Assembly (NCBI GenBank): GCA_022559985.1
Contig: JAFJTR010000054.1
Coordinates: forward strand, 62,001-126,000
Direction of reading: 5' to 3'
DNA length: 64,000 nucleotides
Origin: Parastagonospora avenae f. sp. tritici 18332-5
Taxonomy: Eukaryota > Ascomycota > Dothideomycetes > Pleosporales > Phaeosphaeriaceae
Part shown: one piece after another, positions 46,228 through 57,900 of the stretch
Layout: each line of letters starts with the position of its first letter
Position numbering within the stretch: the stretch's first letter is position 1
The notes under the pieces: generated by a model
Seen by the model: the letters and a program-made list of their open reading frames with translations, nothing else
Database searches by the model: none
Told to the model about the DNA's origin: nothing
Position numbers and translations under genes: made by a program

Positions 46228-47385
46228 TCACTCCTCGGATGTGACTACCAGCGTGGACCAACCCGCAGCGACCAATCTTTCAATCTTTAGACCTGCAAAA
46301 GCCGGTACAGCTTCAAAGTCTTCAACAAATGGCTTACTTGTTAGAAGTCCCAATTGTCCTCTATCATTGCACCCGGCACCAAGCACTGCTCGCGCTGTGA
46401 CGCAGCCGGCCTTTCGCACTTCCGCTGCGACAAGCACATGGCCATGCCCAACAGCAACATCATACACACATGCTTCTTGTCCTGCAACCATAACATTCAA
46501 GCACTTGACCATCTCATCCTGCTCTTCATCGGTACTGATCATCGTTGCGCTGGTCCCTGACGCGCCTTTCTCTCCAAGCGCCGCCACCATCTTCTCATCA
46601 CCTGGGTTGGTCTGCCCCCAGAGGAATACCTCACCCTTCGCACTCACTGCCGCAGTCATATATCCGCCCGAAGCAATCTTGACAATGCATGTTTCGGACA
46701 GGTATTCGACTGGTTCAAATGCAGAGTCGTTCGAATAAGCGCGCCCCAGACATTTTGGATACCGCGGATCACGCGTCGCAGTATAAACCATCCCACTCCG
46801 ATGCAGTGCCGTGACCGTCGTGGCATTCGTCCGCCATTCTTCAGGCTCGAAGGAGGCTAGCTCCTCTGTTGCCGCACTCGACTTCGTTTCGAGATATGCG
46901 CGGAACGCCGCGAATCCATCAAAGTACACAACCCCCAGGCCTTGACTGACTAAATACCCCCCACCACTATCCACACGAATCGACACGCTTCCGCAGTCTT
47001 CTGCGAGCGTGTAGGATTGAATTTCATCGGCCCCATTCTCAATCTCCAGCTCTGAAGAGAAGAGGGTGATGGAGGTGGGTGTGGTGTACCCTCGTACGCC
47101 CTCGTGCATCGCCGAGCCGAAGAATTCTATATTCACTCCCTCTTGACGAACAAGGTCTTTGATTTCTGCGCAGCTGGTGATGTGCGTCGCTTGCGCGGAC
47201 GTGAGTGCCCCGCCGCGATATTCCACCTTCCATTGAGCGGTGCCGGTGCTGGTGTGCGCGATGATGGCGTCGCACCACGAGGACCAGAGGATTTGCATGT
47301 ATGCGGCGCCGAGGATGCATGTTGGTGTCGGAGGCGTGGTAGAGCTGGAGGGTGAGGGGTCGTAGCCGAAGGCGTATAGCTTCAT
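46228..47385 (-). CDS. RCC1-repeat (beta-propeller) protein
   Basis: Single exon, 385 aa, MKLYAFGYDPSPSS start. Degenerate RCC1 blades: KIASGGYMTAAVSAKGEVFLWG, VAVGHGHVLVAAE, LGAGCNDRGQLGL and AAGWSTLVVTSEE. The length is close to yeast Ats1, a small RCC1 protein linked to tubulin function and tRNA wobble modification, but the blades are too divergent to claim orthology. No NLS or membrane segment. A role as GTPase exchange factor is not supported by a recognisable switch motif. Convergent with the Pth11-like gene, 122 bp apart. Confidence 0.78.
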   Translation of the reverse strand: MKLYAFGYDPSPSSSTTPPTPTCILGAAYMQILWSSWCDAIIAHTSTGTAQWKVEYRGGALTSAQATHITSCAEIKDLVRQEGVNIEFFGSAMHEGVRGYTTPTSITLFSSELEIENGADEIQSYTLAEDCGSVSIRVDSGGGYLVSQGLGVVYFDGFAAFRAYLETKSSAATEELASFEPEEWRTNATTVTALHRSGMVYTATRDPRYPKCLGRAYSNDSAFEPVEYLSETCIVKIASGGYMTAAVSAKGEVFLWGQTNPGDEKMVAALGEKGASGTSATMISTDEEQDEMVKCLNVMVAGQEACVYDVAVGHGHVLVAAEVRKAGCVTARAVLGAGCNDRGQLGLLTSKPFVEDFEAVPAFAGLKIERLVAAGWSTLVVTSEE

Positions 47386-49359
47386 TTCATTTCCTGTCCT
47401 CGGCGCAAGATTCGCGTAGTGTAGGTATGGGGTAGGTCCACGGGTAGGTCGCGTATAGTCGACGCGTGATCATGTGCCCTAGATCTAGCGCGGCCCTACA
47501 CCCATGCACATCCCCCCCCTCGCGTACACATTTCCCTTTCACAACCATCGTCCCATTAATATCCTCGCTCGCTCGCGCGAAATTCCCCATACGTGTCTCA
47601 ATTTCCGCGTGGCGTCATTGTCAAGAAAAAAAACAGGGCAGGCGATACAGACTGGGGTCGTGAGAAACCTTGTTCGATAGCCGAGATAACTTTCCGGTTT
47701 AACTTATCGCTGGAAATCCTGAATCCTGAATCCTGAATCCTTGTGTGGGACGATGCTCCGAGATCCGAGATGAGATGTACCTGCGTTGATGCGAGTCCGA
47801 GGTTTTTTGCCAAGTTTGGGTGGTGAAGGTGGGTTATTGGATAAATTCGAGTGCTGCAGTTGTTAGAGGTGAGATGGTTGGCAGTCAACCTAAAGCCAGC
47901 CTGTCTCGACTTCAAAGCGTCTGATCTTCCTACGACGCGGTTCTCCAGCCTGTGCGATGCGCCTCCAGGCCATCTTCCAATGTTACCGCTCCATTCGTAA
48001 ATTGCCAGTCTGGAAAGACGACGGAGGGCCACTTGTCTATCTGGTTCGCCTTGTGCAAGTAAACAAACGTCGCTTAGTGAAGGCATGGTGGTCTGTCTGG
48101 GCGAGTTGTGTGTCGCGTCGTGAATGTCTGATTTCTGATGCAGGTCTTTTGCACAACCTTCAACATGTCAGGAACCTGTATCGCGAAAATGAACTCCCTG
48201 GACCTGTCTCTTTTGGATTACGCCTTGCTTGTGAAGATGAATTTTCTGATAATGTAAATTCTGAAGGTTTGGTTCCATGGAATGTACAAGATGGCGCGAG
48301 CTGAAGCAGCGCCAAACATCCGCAGATGCTAACGATGTGTAGGATTGGATGTCCTTGATCTCATTCCTACAAATCTCTTGTCGATTTGATTGTTATGTTG
48401 TAGTTCAACGATTCTAGCGCCTCCGGATATCCAGGCGTGCTAGGTACCGTAGTGCGAATCCGGGCGAGCCATGGCGCTACTCGTACAGTAATTGGGCGCC
48501 AATATGTCGAATTTTTGGCTCAAGTCATGGTCTTTTGGTAAGACTGTTGTGCGATCAACCTGGGATCGTGGCAAAAGTGCGTCAAATGCGACTACATTAG
48601 CTTGTTCTTGCCCGACTCAACCACGGTACGGCAATCCATGGTCCTCGAGCTTCTGCTATTTAAATACCTCCTCGGCAGAATCCTACATTTCACCAGCTAC
48701 AGCTATGCGTCTTTCTTTGGAGAGACGTCACTGTTTACGTATCAAAAGTTAGTTGTCAACTTCCTTTCGATGATGATTTCGTGTCTTGTGCACTCTACAT
48801 CCATCCGCTCGGTTCTATGCGAGCCGCTCAATGGGGGTAAAGTCGGAGCAGGGATATTGATCTTGGGGTCTCTGAGGCCAGGGTACGGGTCAAAGTGTTC
48901 GGATAAAAGGATGTCAGAGGGAGCGTGTAGGCAGTGATGAATTGCACAAGCAAAACCTGAGCTCACAACAACCTCACTGGCCTACTGGTTGGAGGTCGTG
49001 TCGCGCAAGGAGAAAAGGCAGATAATGGAATTGAATTGATCTCTTGTTTAAGTAGCTGTTATATGTACTGAAGATCATCAACCAGCGGAATCATGCGTTG
49101 CTCATTACAATATTGTTGGCTTTTAATACGTTCCGACGTCGCTTCTTCGTAAAGTAAGCACACACTATTACAGGTTGAAGGAACGAATTTAATGAATTAA
49201 AGGTCGGATTTGGTGTGACACTGCTATCGGTATCGATCAAAAGATTGCCAGAGCTCATTGATGTCTCCACTAATACTCCCATATGGCCAACAAGCCAAAT
49301 GACTGCACAAAACGCATCCGTCCACACTTCGTCGCTTGAAGCAAAGGCTGCCTTTACCG
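47386..49359. other. Intergenic, with AATCCTG tandem repeat
   Basis: About 2 kb between the RCC1-like and MFS genes. At 47715-47741 the 7-mer AATCCTG occurs three times plus a partial fourth copy. Otherwise only short frames. Confidence 0.45.
47715..47741 (+). repeat. AATCCTG x 3.9 microsatellite
   Basis: Perfect tandem units at 47715-47721, 47722-47728 and 47729-47735, then a six-base partial unit. Noncoding; possibly polymorphic. Confidence 0.9.
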
Positions 49360-51168
49360 CTATTCTGGCAATGTACGATGAGATGGTTGTCGCATCGCCA
49401 TCTCCCTATATCGCTCTGCAGTTGCAATTCTTGCTTTCTTGCCCCAAATAAGCAGCGGAATGGGTAGCAAGAGTATGGCGAAAATTATGAATGCAATCAG
49501 AATGTGCACATTTTGTATTCCCATACCGTTGACCCATGGCGTGAGCGTGAAAAGTACAATGACGGAGAGCACGTTTCGGATGAATACAACACCAACAAGA
49601 GCATCTCCGACGAGCTGCGGCATTCACTCGTTAGCATGATTGTTGCATATTGAGAGTAAGAAAACGATCCTCGGGGAGACTTACCTCTTGATAGCAGTCG
49701 GTGACATATGCCAACGCAATGTCGTTTACTAGGAGGAAATTGAAGCCGAAGATACCGAAAGCAACAGCTAAAACGGCCCAATGAGCACCCTATATCAAGA
49801 GTCAGCTAATCATTCTCACTCAATCTGAATATGCAGTTACTTACGTGGGACAGTCCAACACCAAACATTATGATCGACCCTGGGAGCAGCACAATGGACG
49901 GCAGTGATACCCAAAGTCTCTGTTCTGGCTCGTAAATTCCACCGTTACGTTTTGACGACCACACGATCAACTTGTCACTGAAGTAACCACCGAAGACGAA
50001 TCCAATACAAGCGCCAACGAACGGGGCAATGTTCATGAGCCCCACGCCCTCCGGCCCGAAGTTGTATGGCGGCTGAAGCAAATAGATTGCTTGTACTGAG
50101 GTCAGAATGGCGAAAGATGCCAAAATTGTACCATATGTGACAGCTGCAAATGTGACAGCTGGGAAAGTGAAGAGAAGGACAACTGGCTGCCAGAAGTGTT
50201 GCTTGATGGGTCCTGACGAAGTCGTTACTAGTGCCATCTTTTGGCGATACGTCTTCCGAGGCATGGTAGTGTCGATCCTTGATTGTACCCTCTCCATGGG
50301 TTCTTGGTCGCTATCGCCATCTTGTTTCGCAGGCTTTTGCGTGTCGCTGCCTTCGCTATCATCAAGCGACCCTGTGATTTGTGGCGCTCCATGACCGTTG
50401 AGCACAGGAATATACTTCGATTCTTCGAAGAGGAAAATGACAAGGAGGAGGTTGAGACCCAAAAAGATCACACACCACCACCAGATCCATCTCCAGCCTT
50501 GCGACTTGACGACGTATCCGGAAGCCACGGGGCCCAGGAAAGCACCAATTGATGTGAAGATCAAGTACCATCCGTTCATGGTTCCGTGCTGATGGATAAA
50601 GAAGATATCCGCGATGGTGATTTGGACAACTGTCTCGCTGATAGCACCGCCAAGTCCTGCGAGAAGGTTACTGCCCATCAAGTCGCCGAAATTGTTGGTT
50701 TTGGCCAGCCATATGACCGAGATCAGTTGCAGGACAGAGCTGATCAGATACAATGACCGCCTTCCGTACTTGTGGACTAAGGGGATGAAAAATATGCATC
50801 CCACGGCCAGTCCGGCATAATTCATTGCCGCGCTGGCGTTCAACTGATCGACACTGAGCATGAGCTCTACCTGCAGAGGGCCCCAAGCAGTGAAGGCGAT
50901 GTCGAGTTGCACGAAAGTCCAAAGTACGTAGAAGCATACGAGCCCATAGTTCAACGTTTTGCGTGCCGTGGTCCAATTCAGTGGATCATCGGGGTCGGTG
51001 GTCGGTACAGGCTGGAGGATGAGCCTTGGTGCTTCATCTGACACTGCAAACATGCCATCAGTATGTCGCATTGGAGGAATGGCGCGAGATCTTACGCTTC
51101 TCCAGTCGCACGGTACCAGGCGCCCAGAAGGTGCTATCCTCCTCCACATGAGTGGCTGAGTTGCTCAT
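49360..51168 (-). CDS. MFS transporter (12-TM, DHA1-type)
   Basis: Plasma-membrane major facilitator; substrate unknown. Four exons: 51168-51096, 51043-49845, 49789-49685, 49614-49360; phases agree, 543 aa. Exon 1 (MSNSATHVEEDSTFWAPGTV) and the junction RLEK/LSDEAPRLILQP lead into DPDDPLNW, the conserved pre-helix motif of fungal DHA1-like carriers. Helices follow, with YGRRSLYL (motif A) and LGPVASGYVV (motif C-like). A long acidic central loop (about residues 255-305) separates halves. The last two exons add helices NFLLVNDIALAYV and LVGDALVGVVFIRNVLS. The ORF start further upstream in a second frame is not used. Confidence 0.9.
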
Positions 51169-52548
51169 TGTAGCACTGATCAAGCCCCCTTGGAAGAACG
51201 GGTACTAGAAGAATGTCGATGTTTGAGAAGACAACGCGTCGCGAATATATCGCAGCGGATGAATTGCAATGTTGCGATGAGATGCTGTCTTCAAAGCACG
51301 CGCATCTGGTCGTACATATAGAGAAGAGTGCATGTCCAAGTCGCTTCGCTTCAGTTACCAACCCTCTTTGGTATGGAACGTCTCATGTCCCTTCTTGATA
51401 AGCTCGTGGGTAAAATGAGGGGAAACGTGTCGGGCCTTTGAAACGTATCAGGCCAATTACGTGGCAAGGCCCATGCCGGCTTGCTCGCCGTCTGAGCGCG
51501 GCTTCAGTTCCCACGAGCTAAGGATGGGTTAGCGGCCGCAACACAGACATCGGTCACACTTAAAAGGTGTTACTTCGCATAAATTCTTCGCGAACCCTGG
51601 AGAAAGAGATGCAGGCAATGCGTACGCAAAAGATAAGCCACAACTCAGGCCACACCTGGGCCCCAATTGGGAAGGTCCATCCGACATGGACAGATATTAG
51701 AATTTCGTTGTAATACCGTTTCCAAGACTCCTTCTCGTACGGCCGAAAACATCTTCTGCAAATTCGCGAGAAATGGTCGCAGCGACGACTGTCATTCCAG
51801 AAATGTCCATGCTTTGTGGCTGGACGACATGAAGTTCGTTGAGACAAGTAGCCATGTCTCTTCCCGACAATCTGGTTTTCTTTAACAGCCTTTAATGATC
51901 TAAGCCACGAGCTTCAGGGTCATTTGTACACAGCCCTCAATATGAGGCCGAAGCTAACGTGACGGAGCTTGGGCTTTGCTGCAATACGCGAGGCCAGAAC
52001 TTTATGTTGATAAGCGGGAGATACGGGTAACGGGACGAATGACCCCGTGGAAAAATGTCGCAGGGCAGCTGTATCTTTGGGTCTCAGCCATGCGGTATTG
52101 CTCAGGTTGTTCCCGGTATCTGGTCACCTGAAGCAGCGGCATGAAACTCCGGCATTTCGACAAGCATTTTGCACAAGAGACACTATCACAATTACGCATA
52201 GCCAATCCCTGCCCGCGGGCACATCTTGGACGGAACTATGCCGGATCCGGCATGCCCATGCGACAGTACAGCCGCATCTGCCAAGATGGTAGCTTTCCCC
52301 ATACTTCGCGACCCCAGACGGCTTCATGCGACCGTAGCTGTGTCTTATCATCGAGTTATTGTACAACCTTGTACAAAGAAGCGCCTTTAAAAGCACGTCC
52401 GGGAGACGAAACGGCACTTGGCCTTTGCTATCGCTATCTAGGTATGCTATACAGCTCGTGTGCTCGAATTACAAATCAGCTAGCTCATATACCGCGCAAG
52501 ACAGTTTCCATCTCAAAAGCTCAATTCCATCACATCCGTACTCTGAAC
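51169..52548. other. Intergenic, divergent promoters
   Basis: About 1.4 kb between the MFS (-) and amidase (+) starts. The frame from 52141 is open into the amidase but shows no coding character. No gene was recognised. Confidence 0.45.
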
Positions 52549-54401
52549 ATGGCTTCTTCAACCTGGCAAGAAAAAGCGGCTGCGAAGCAGCAATCTTCAT
52601 TCCACAAGATTCCGAAAGAATGGCGACTTCCAGCCGCCGTCACGGAGACGCTCCAGAAGCCACTTGCAGAGCATTCCAACCGCATACTTGAGCTGGATAT
52701 CCCGCGCAAGTCGGGAATCATGAGTGAAAAAGAAATAGAAATAACCGAAAACTTCACTGTTGAAGAGTTGTTGAACAAGCTGAGAGACGGCGTCTTGTCC
52801 GCCCTCGAAGTCACATTGGCCTTTTCAAAAAGAGCTGCGCTGGCGCAGCAACTGGTACGGAAGCCTTTTGAAACCTTGGCACATCGAACTGCCGACAGGA
52901 GTCTCTAGCTAACGCAATTGCTAGTTATCTTGTCTCACAGAAACATATTTCCCCGAGGCAGAGGAACGTGCCCGCTTTCTCGACAGCGAGCGAGCACAGG
53001 GCCGTGTTGTTGGCCCTCTCCATGGACTCCCAATTAGTGTCAAAGATGGATTCCAGATCAAAGGTTCACAAGCCACTATTGGCTTTGTGTCCTTCCTAGA
53101 TCGCGTTTCAGAGAAAAATTCGCCATTGATCGACATTCTGACTGAGCTTGGTGCAGTCATTTATGTCAAAACAAATATTCCGCTGACACTCATGACCGCG
53201 GACTCGGAAAACAATATCTTTGGACGTACTCTGAACCCGCACAACACAAGCCTCACAGCAGGTGGCTCCAGCGGTGGCGAAGGATCGCTCGTTTCATTCA
53301 GGGGCTCGCCGCTTGGAATTGGAACAGATATCGCAGGCTCAATTCGCATTCCTTCACTATGTTGCGGGACTTACGGCTTCAAGCCTACAACCTCACGCAT
53401 CCCGGACGGAGGCCAGGCTTCACCAGCCTCAGAAGGCCTGGACTTCTTCCTTCCTTCCGCCGGGCCGATCGCCAACGACATTGGCGCGCTCGAAATCCTA
53501 TCGCGTACCGTCCTATCAGCAAGGCCGGCGCTTCACGACTCTACAGCGCTCGATGTCCCATGGCGACAGCTATCACCTCCTGTACCATCTGCGAAACTAC
53601 GACTTGGAATGATTTCCGAGGATCCTGTGTTCCCACTGCATCCCCCCGTGAAGCGAGCACTAGCAAATGCAGCGAAGCTGCTAGAAGCACAAGGCCACCA
53701 AATCATCCCCATCCCTGCAGCCCGCGCACACGTCGCCGATGCTCTCGCGGTCGCATGGGAATACTTTGGTCTCGACGAACTATCCTTCAGCCACATAGCA
53801 GCAAGCGGCGAGCCTTTGGTCAATTCGATAGTCGAGGGCGGCAAGGCGTATGAGAGGTTCAAGTCTGACTTCTGCGCCGATATCGCCAACTTGCAAGGTA
53901 CTGCTCGCATTGCCGCTCTCAACGTGAAGAGGCACACCATTGCGGAAGACTGGCGAGCTATCTGGAAAGACGAGCGGCTTGATGGCGTGTTTGGACCGGG
54001 TGCGCAGAACACAGCGATACGACATGATATGTATGGTATTCCGCCGTATACGCTGTTCTTGAACACTCTGGATGTAAGTTCTAACAACCTCTATAAACGC
54101 GTCACGTGGTTAGAGCGAAGATTGCTGACACCAGAGCAGTACCCAGCGGTTATTATTCCTTTCGGCAAAGCATCGAAAGAGCTTGATCCCGAGCCGATGA
54201 CGGCCGGCCCTGGACAGGTCGCTCCAGCTTGTAAGTGCTCCTCGTGATTGTGGTCGAATTGCGCTGACATGTGGTGTGGTAGATGAACCTCAACTGACTG
54301 ACGGCGCACCAACTTCGATCCAGGTATTTACGAATAAGATGCGCGATGAAGAGTGCCTGCAGGTAGCAGGAATCATAGATGCATGCTTGAGACGGAAATA
54401 G
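52549..54401 (+). CDS. Amidase-signature hydrolase
   Basis: Amide hydrolase of the AS family (acetamidase/fatty-acid-amide-hydrolase-like), probably cytosolic. Four exons: 52549-52854, 52925-54073, 54140-54230, 54283-54401; phases agree, 554 aa. The Ser-cisSer-Lys triad is complete: Lys142 (ISVKDGF), Ser217 in GGSSGGEG, and Ser241 in DIAGSIRIP. The N-terminus (SSTWQEKAAAKQQ, WRLP) is the one shared by fungal general amidases. The GT at 52855 pairs with the CTAG acceptor at 52921-52924 and restores QQL/LSCLTETYFPEA. The in-frame upstream ATG at 52141 was rejected because it adds 136 residues without family similarity. Substrate unknown. Confidence 0.93.
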
Positions 54402-54975
54402 ATGAGATTAAAGCGAGGAAACAATCAATTTATATGCATTTACAAAGTGCGCGAGATCAAAGCATTTTGTACCTTGTGCTAAGTGTACTTTGCGTTTGTG
54501 AACATAGTGGAAATACGTGGGGCCCGCCTGCGAATGCTGGAGAACACCAGAAGAAGGGGACGAGCACTGTTTTTAAAGATCACCACACTCACATGTGTTC
54601 GGCAAAGTTAACTAGGTGGGGGTTCTCGATTGGGTGTGCACTCAATTGCCGTTACAGAATTCATTCATCACGCATCAGGAAGCCGGATCTAAGCAGAATT
54701 TATGCCTGTATTTTTGCTACCCACTCAAATCCCTTATCATCCCCTAGCGCATCCACCGCACACTTCCGGAACAGCCAGGCCTGCACTCCCAGCCACCATC
54801 CGTACCGATGCCGCTTTGAATCTAATCATACACCGAGGTAACTTACCCTCCATGCACATACGCCTTTGCCAGCCAGGTATACTCGAGCGCCTGCAATGCG
54901 TACCGTGCTATCATGAAACGTGAAAAAAATGTCGTTAGAATTCTGATGTACAGTCTGGTGGTAAAGATGGTGTAT
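54402..54975. other. Convergent 3' region, no gene seen
   Basis: About 570 bp between the amidase and TOM1 3' ends. No coding exon supported. Confidence 0.45.
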
Positions 54976-57900
54976 TTAAGCGAAACCAAAGTACTCGCCT
55001 CCAGCAGTCATGGCAGTGTAGAGCGCTTTGCGGAGGTCTTCGTATGTTTCATACTCGGGCAAATCGAGCTCTGGCATGTTGTTAGCATTGTTGGAAGCAA
55101 TGAGAAGAAGAGATGAGACTTACGGTTGAAACATGTATGACTGGATGGCAGACGATCTTTATTGCCGAAGTCGCGATGGATGTTAAACTTTGAGAAGCCG
55201 TTCATACCCTCAAGTTCTTTGAAGCCATTAAGAGGCACCTTGGAGGTACCGGTAACGAACTGTAGCAGCTTGGCTTGCTCTTCCTTTTCGAACGTGCGCA
55301 CTGCACGCCAGAACCATTGGATCTGAGGTGAGGCGGCAGTGTAGTTGTGGTATTCGGTATTGTTCTTCCAGTCGTCAACATTGATGTCAGGTAGACCAGA
55401 GATGAGTAGCTCCAGCTCTTGTTCACTGAAAATGGACACGAGTGTTGAAGGTACGATGTCATGGAAGCCCTTGAGGAAGTGATCTAGCTGTTCGCGTACC
55501 GAGCCAGTGAGACGATGCTCGGTGATGAGGCGGATGTACTCATGCTTGTTGTCCTCGGTGACTGGAATCTCGCGGCCATTATCGATGAGGTCGACGACTT
55601 GCATCTCACCAAAGGCTTCAACCTCGACAGAGAATGTCTCTGTGATGATGTCCGTGATGTCGTTGTTCAACATCCACTCTAGTGATTTGTAGTACTCAAG
55701 GTCCAGTGTCTCCATATCTTTCAAGTTCACTTGCTTGCCCATGATCTGCTTGTATACGGCACGACTGAAATGGCAATCAAGAACACGACCCTCATAAAGT
55801 GCTTTACCGATGATACGACCGATGAACTTGAAGAACATGAGATGCTCAGGATTGATGGAGCTGAGGCGGTTGGGGTGGAATGTGGTCCGATCGGACGCGA
55901 CAGGAACAAAGAGGGCGTAGTCTGCATTGAACATCTGCCGCGATATGACCTGGAACCACTCACGAGTCACACCACCGGCGTCGACGCCCTCTTCACCGTG
56001 GAAGCGGATGCTGAGTTTTCCGTACTTCATTTCATCGGCGGACTTGAAGTACAGAGACTTGAAAGAATCCAAGAAAACCTGATCTCGTCGGACAGCAAGC
56101 TGTAGAGGCGCGTGGGGTTGGCGATCGCCGCTCCTAGAATGAAGCTTCCGATTGAAGTAGTTGCGCTTGTTATCAAACTCTAGCACCTTTGAGTTCTTCA
56201 CCAGGAGCGAGAAAGTGCCACTCATGAGCTTGGGGTTCTGGCGAACGAGATCGTTCAATATCTTGCGGTGCTCCTCTGTGAAGTTGAAAAACAGATTTTC
56301 CATCTTGTTCTCTGGAGGCGGGCTTGACAGCGCAAACTCCTTAGGAAGCATCTTCGCCAGAGGGGCATCCTTTAGAGTGGTGTTCTTGCAGACCACCATT
56401 AACGACTCAATCAGAGGTAGCAGCGTTGTGGCGATGTTGAGCATGTTTCCGCGTTGACGTATGACCGTCAGACACCCACTCAGCTTCTCCCACAAAGGTG
56501 CAAAGGCGGCATCTTCGTACAGAGATAGCAAAATATCTTCCTTCTGAGCAGGCTCCAGAGCCTCAGCACGAGCTTCTGGCTTGTCTTTACTATCACGCGA
56601 GGGGTCAAAGAGGTAGTCCAGCGCGGTGAGTGCCCTCAGCAGTTTGGTCTGATCCGAGCTTGCTGGAGAAAATTTGGCGAGCGCGATGCCTTGAACGTCC
56701 GTCGGTGAGTCTGCCTTGGACACCTGTACGGTCAGGCTTGCAAGATCGTCAAGTGTTGACCGTGCCAGGTCTTTGGCAATCCCAAGCAGCTCGTGACCGA
56801 ATATTTCCTTTGCGCCAGGAATGGGCGACAAGTTGCTGATGACGGACAGCGTCTCTTGGAAAACCTTGCTGTTGCATTCTCGTGCAGCGAGGATCTTGGC
56901 GACGAGGCGCAAATTGTTCTCAGGGATCTCGGGAGGTATTAACGGACGATGTCTCTTGGATTTGTCGTCCTCGGGCTTAGACTCGGTATCCTTGGCAGTG
57001 AAAGTACTGCTTTCGCCTTCAGTGGCGGCATCGGTTGGTCGGCCTGCTGCTTCTGACACAGCAGTCATTTCCGTATTTTGCATTCCAGTCTGAGGTTCTG
57101 AGGTGGAGGTAGACTGCTCAGCATTAGGTGCGACGTCGACAGCATGGCCGGGTGTATTTGCTGAATCGGTCTGCTTCTCTGTCTCGTCCTTGGCCTTGGC
57201 CTTGTCACTCTTCAAGCTGTGCAAAGGTTGTGTGATGTGTTTGAGTAAGGCAGTCAGCTGTTCCATGATGGATGAGCTCTCGACGATGAGTTTGCGGTCC
57301 AACAAGGTGAGCAGTGCGTTCACTGGAAATCGTGTAGCCTTGGCGTCTTTGGTGTCTTTGCCTTTGCCTTTGCGGTTGCCGCGATTCTTGAAGCCAACTC
57401 CAGTCTCATGCTCGGTAAGGAAGAACTGCCAGACGGCAGGGTTCTTCTCGCAAAGCTGTGTGAGCGTATTGAGACATTGCTGAACAACCATGAGCGGGGA
57501 GACATCCGCGTTGATGGACAAGGATCCATTCTTTCGCGACAATTTGGGGGTCTTGTCTGCAGGTTGCTGAGGCTGCTTTGCGCGAATAGATAGCTGGGCA
57601 AAGCTTCGTTCCACTGCATTGACATCTGCACTACCGTCTTGGAGGATGGAAAGTAGAATACTAATGACCTCGGCGCGATTCTGGCGGTTCTCGCATACGT
57701 AGCGCAAAATCGAGCTGAGGCTGGTTTTTGCACTGCCCTGCTGCGGAATGAACATAAGCCTCAACAGTGTTGCGACGCCTGCTTTATCGAGCATTTGAAC
57801 ACAAGGCCGGGCCTTCTTCTTTTGTGTCGCATCTTCCTGTTGACCACGTCGATCTCCACGACGGTAGCCATACTCGTTAAACTGGTTTAGGCGACGATCA

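Noticed and set aside
48602..48937. 111-codon plus-strand frame
   Set aside because: No domain, no splice partners and no neighbour support.
51560..51847. 95-codon minus-strand frame
   Set aside because: The Trp/Arg-rich translation matches nothing I recognise, and no exon structure extends it.
52141..52548. N-terminal extension of the amidase
   Set aside because: The frame is open but the extra residues do not resemble amidases, and the ATG at 52549 gives the expected family start.
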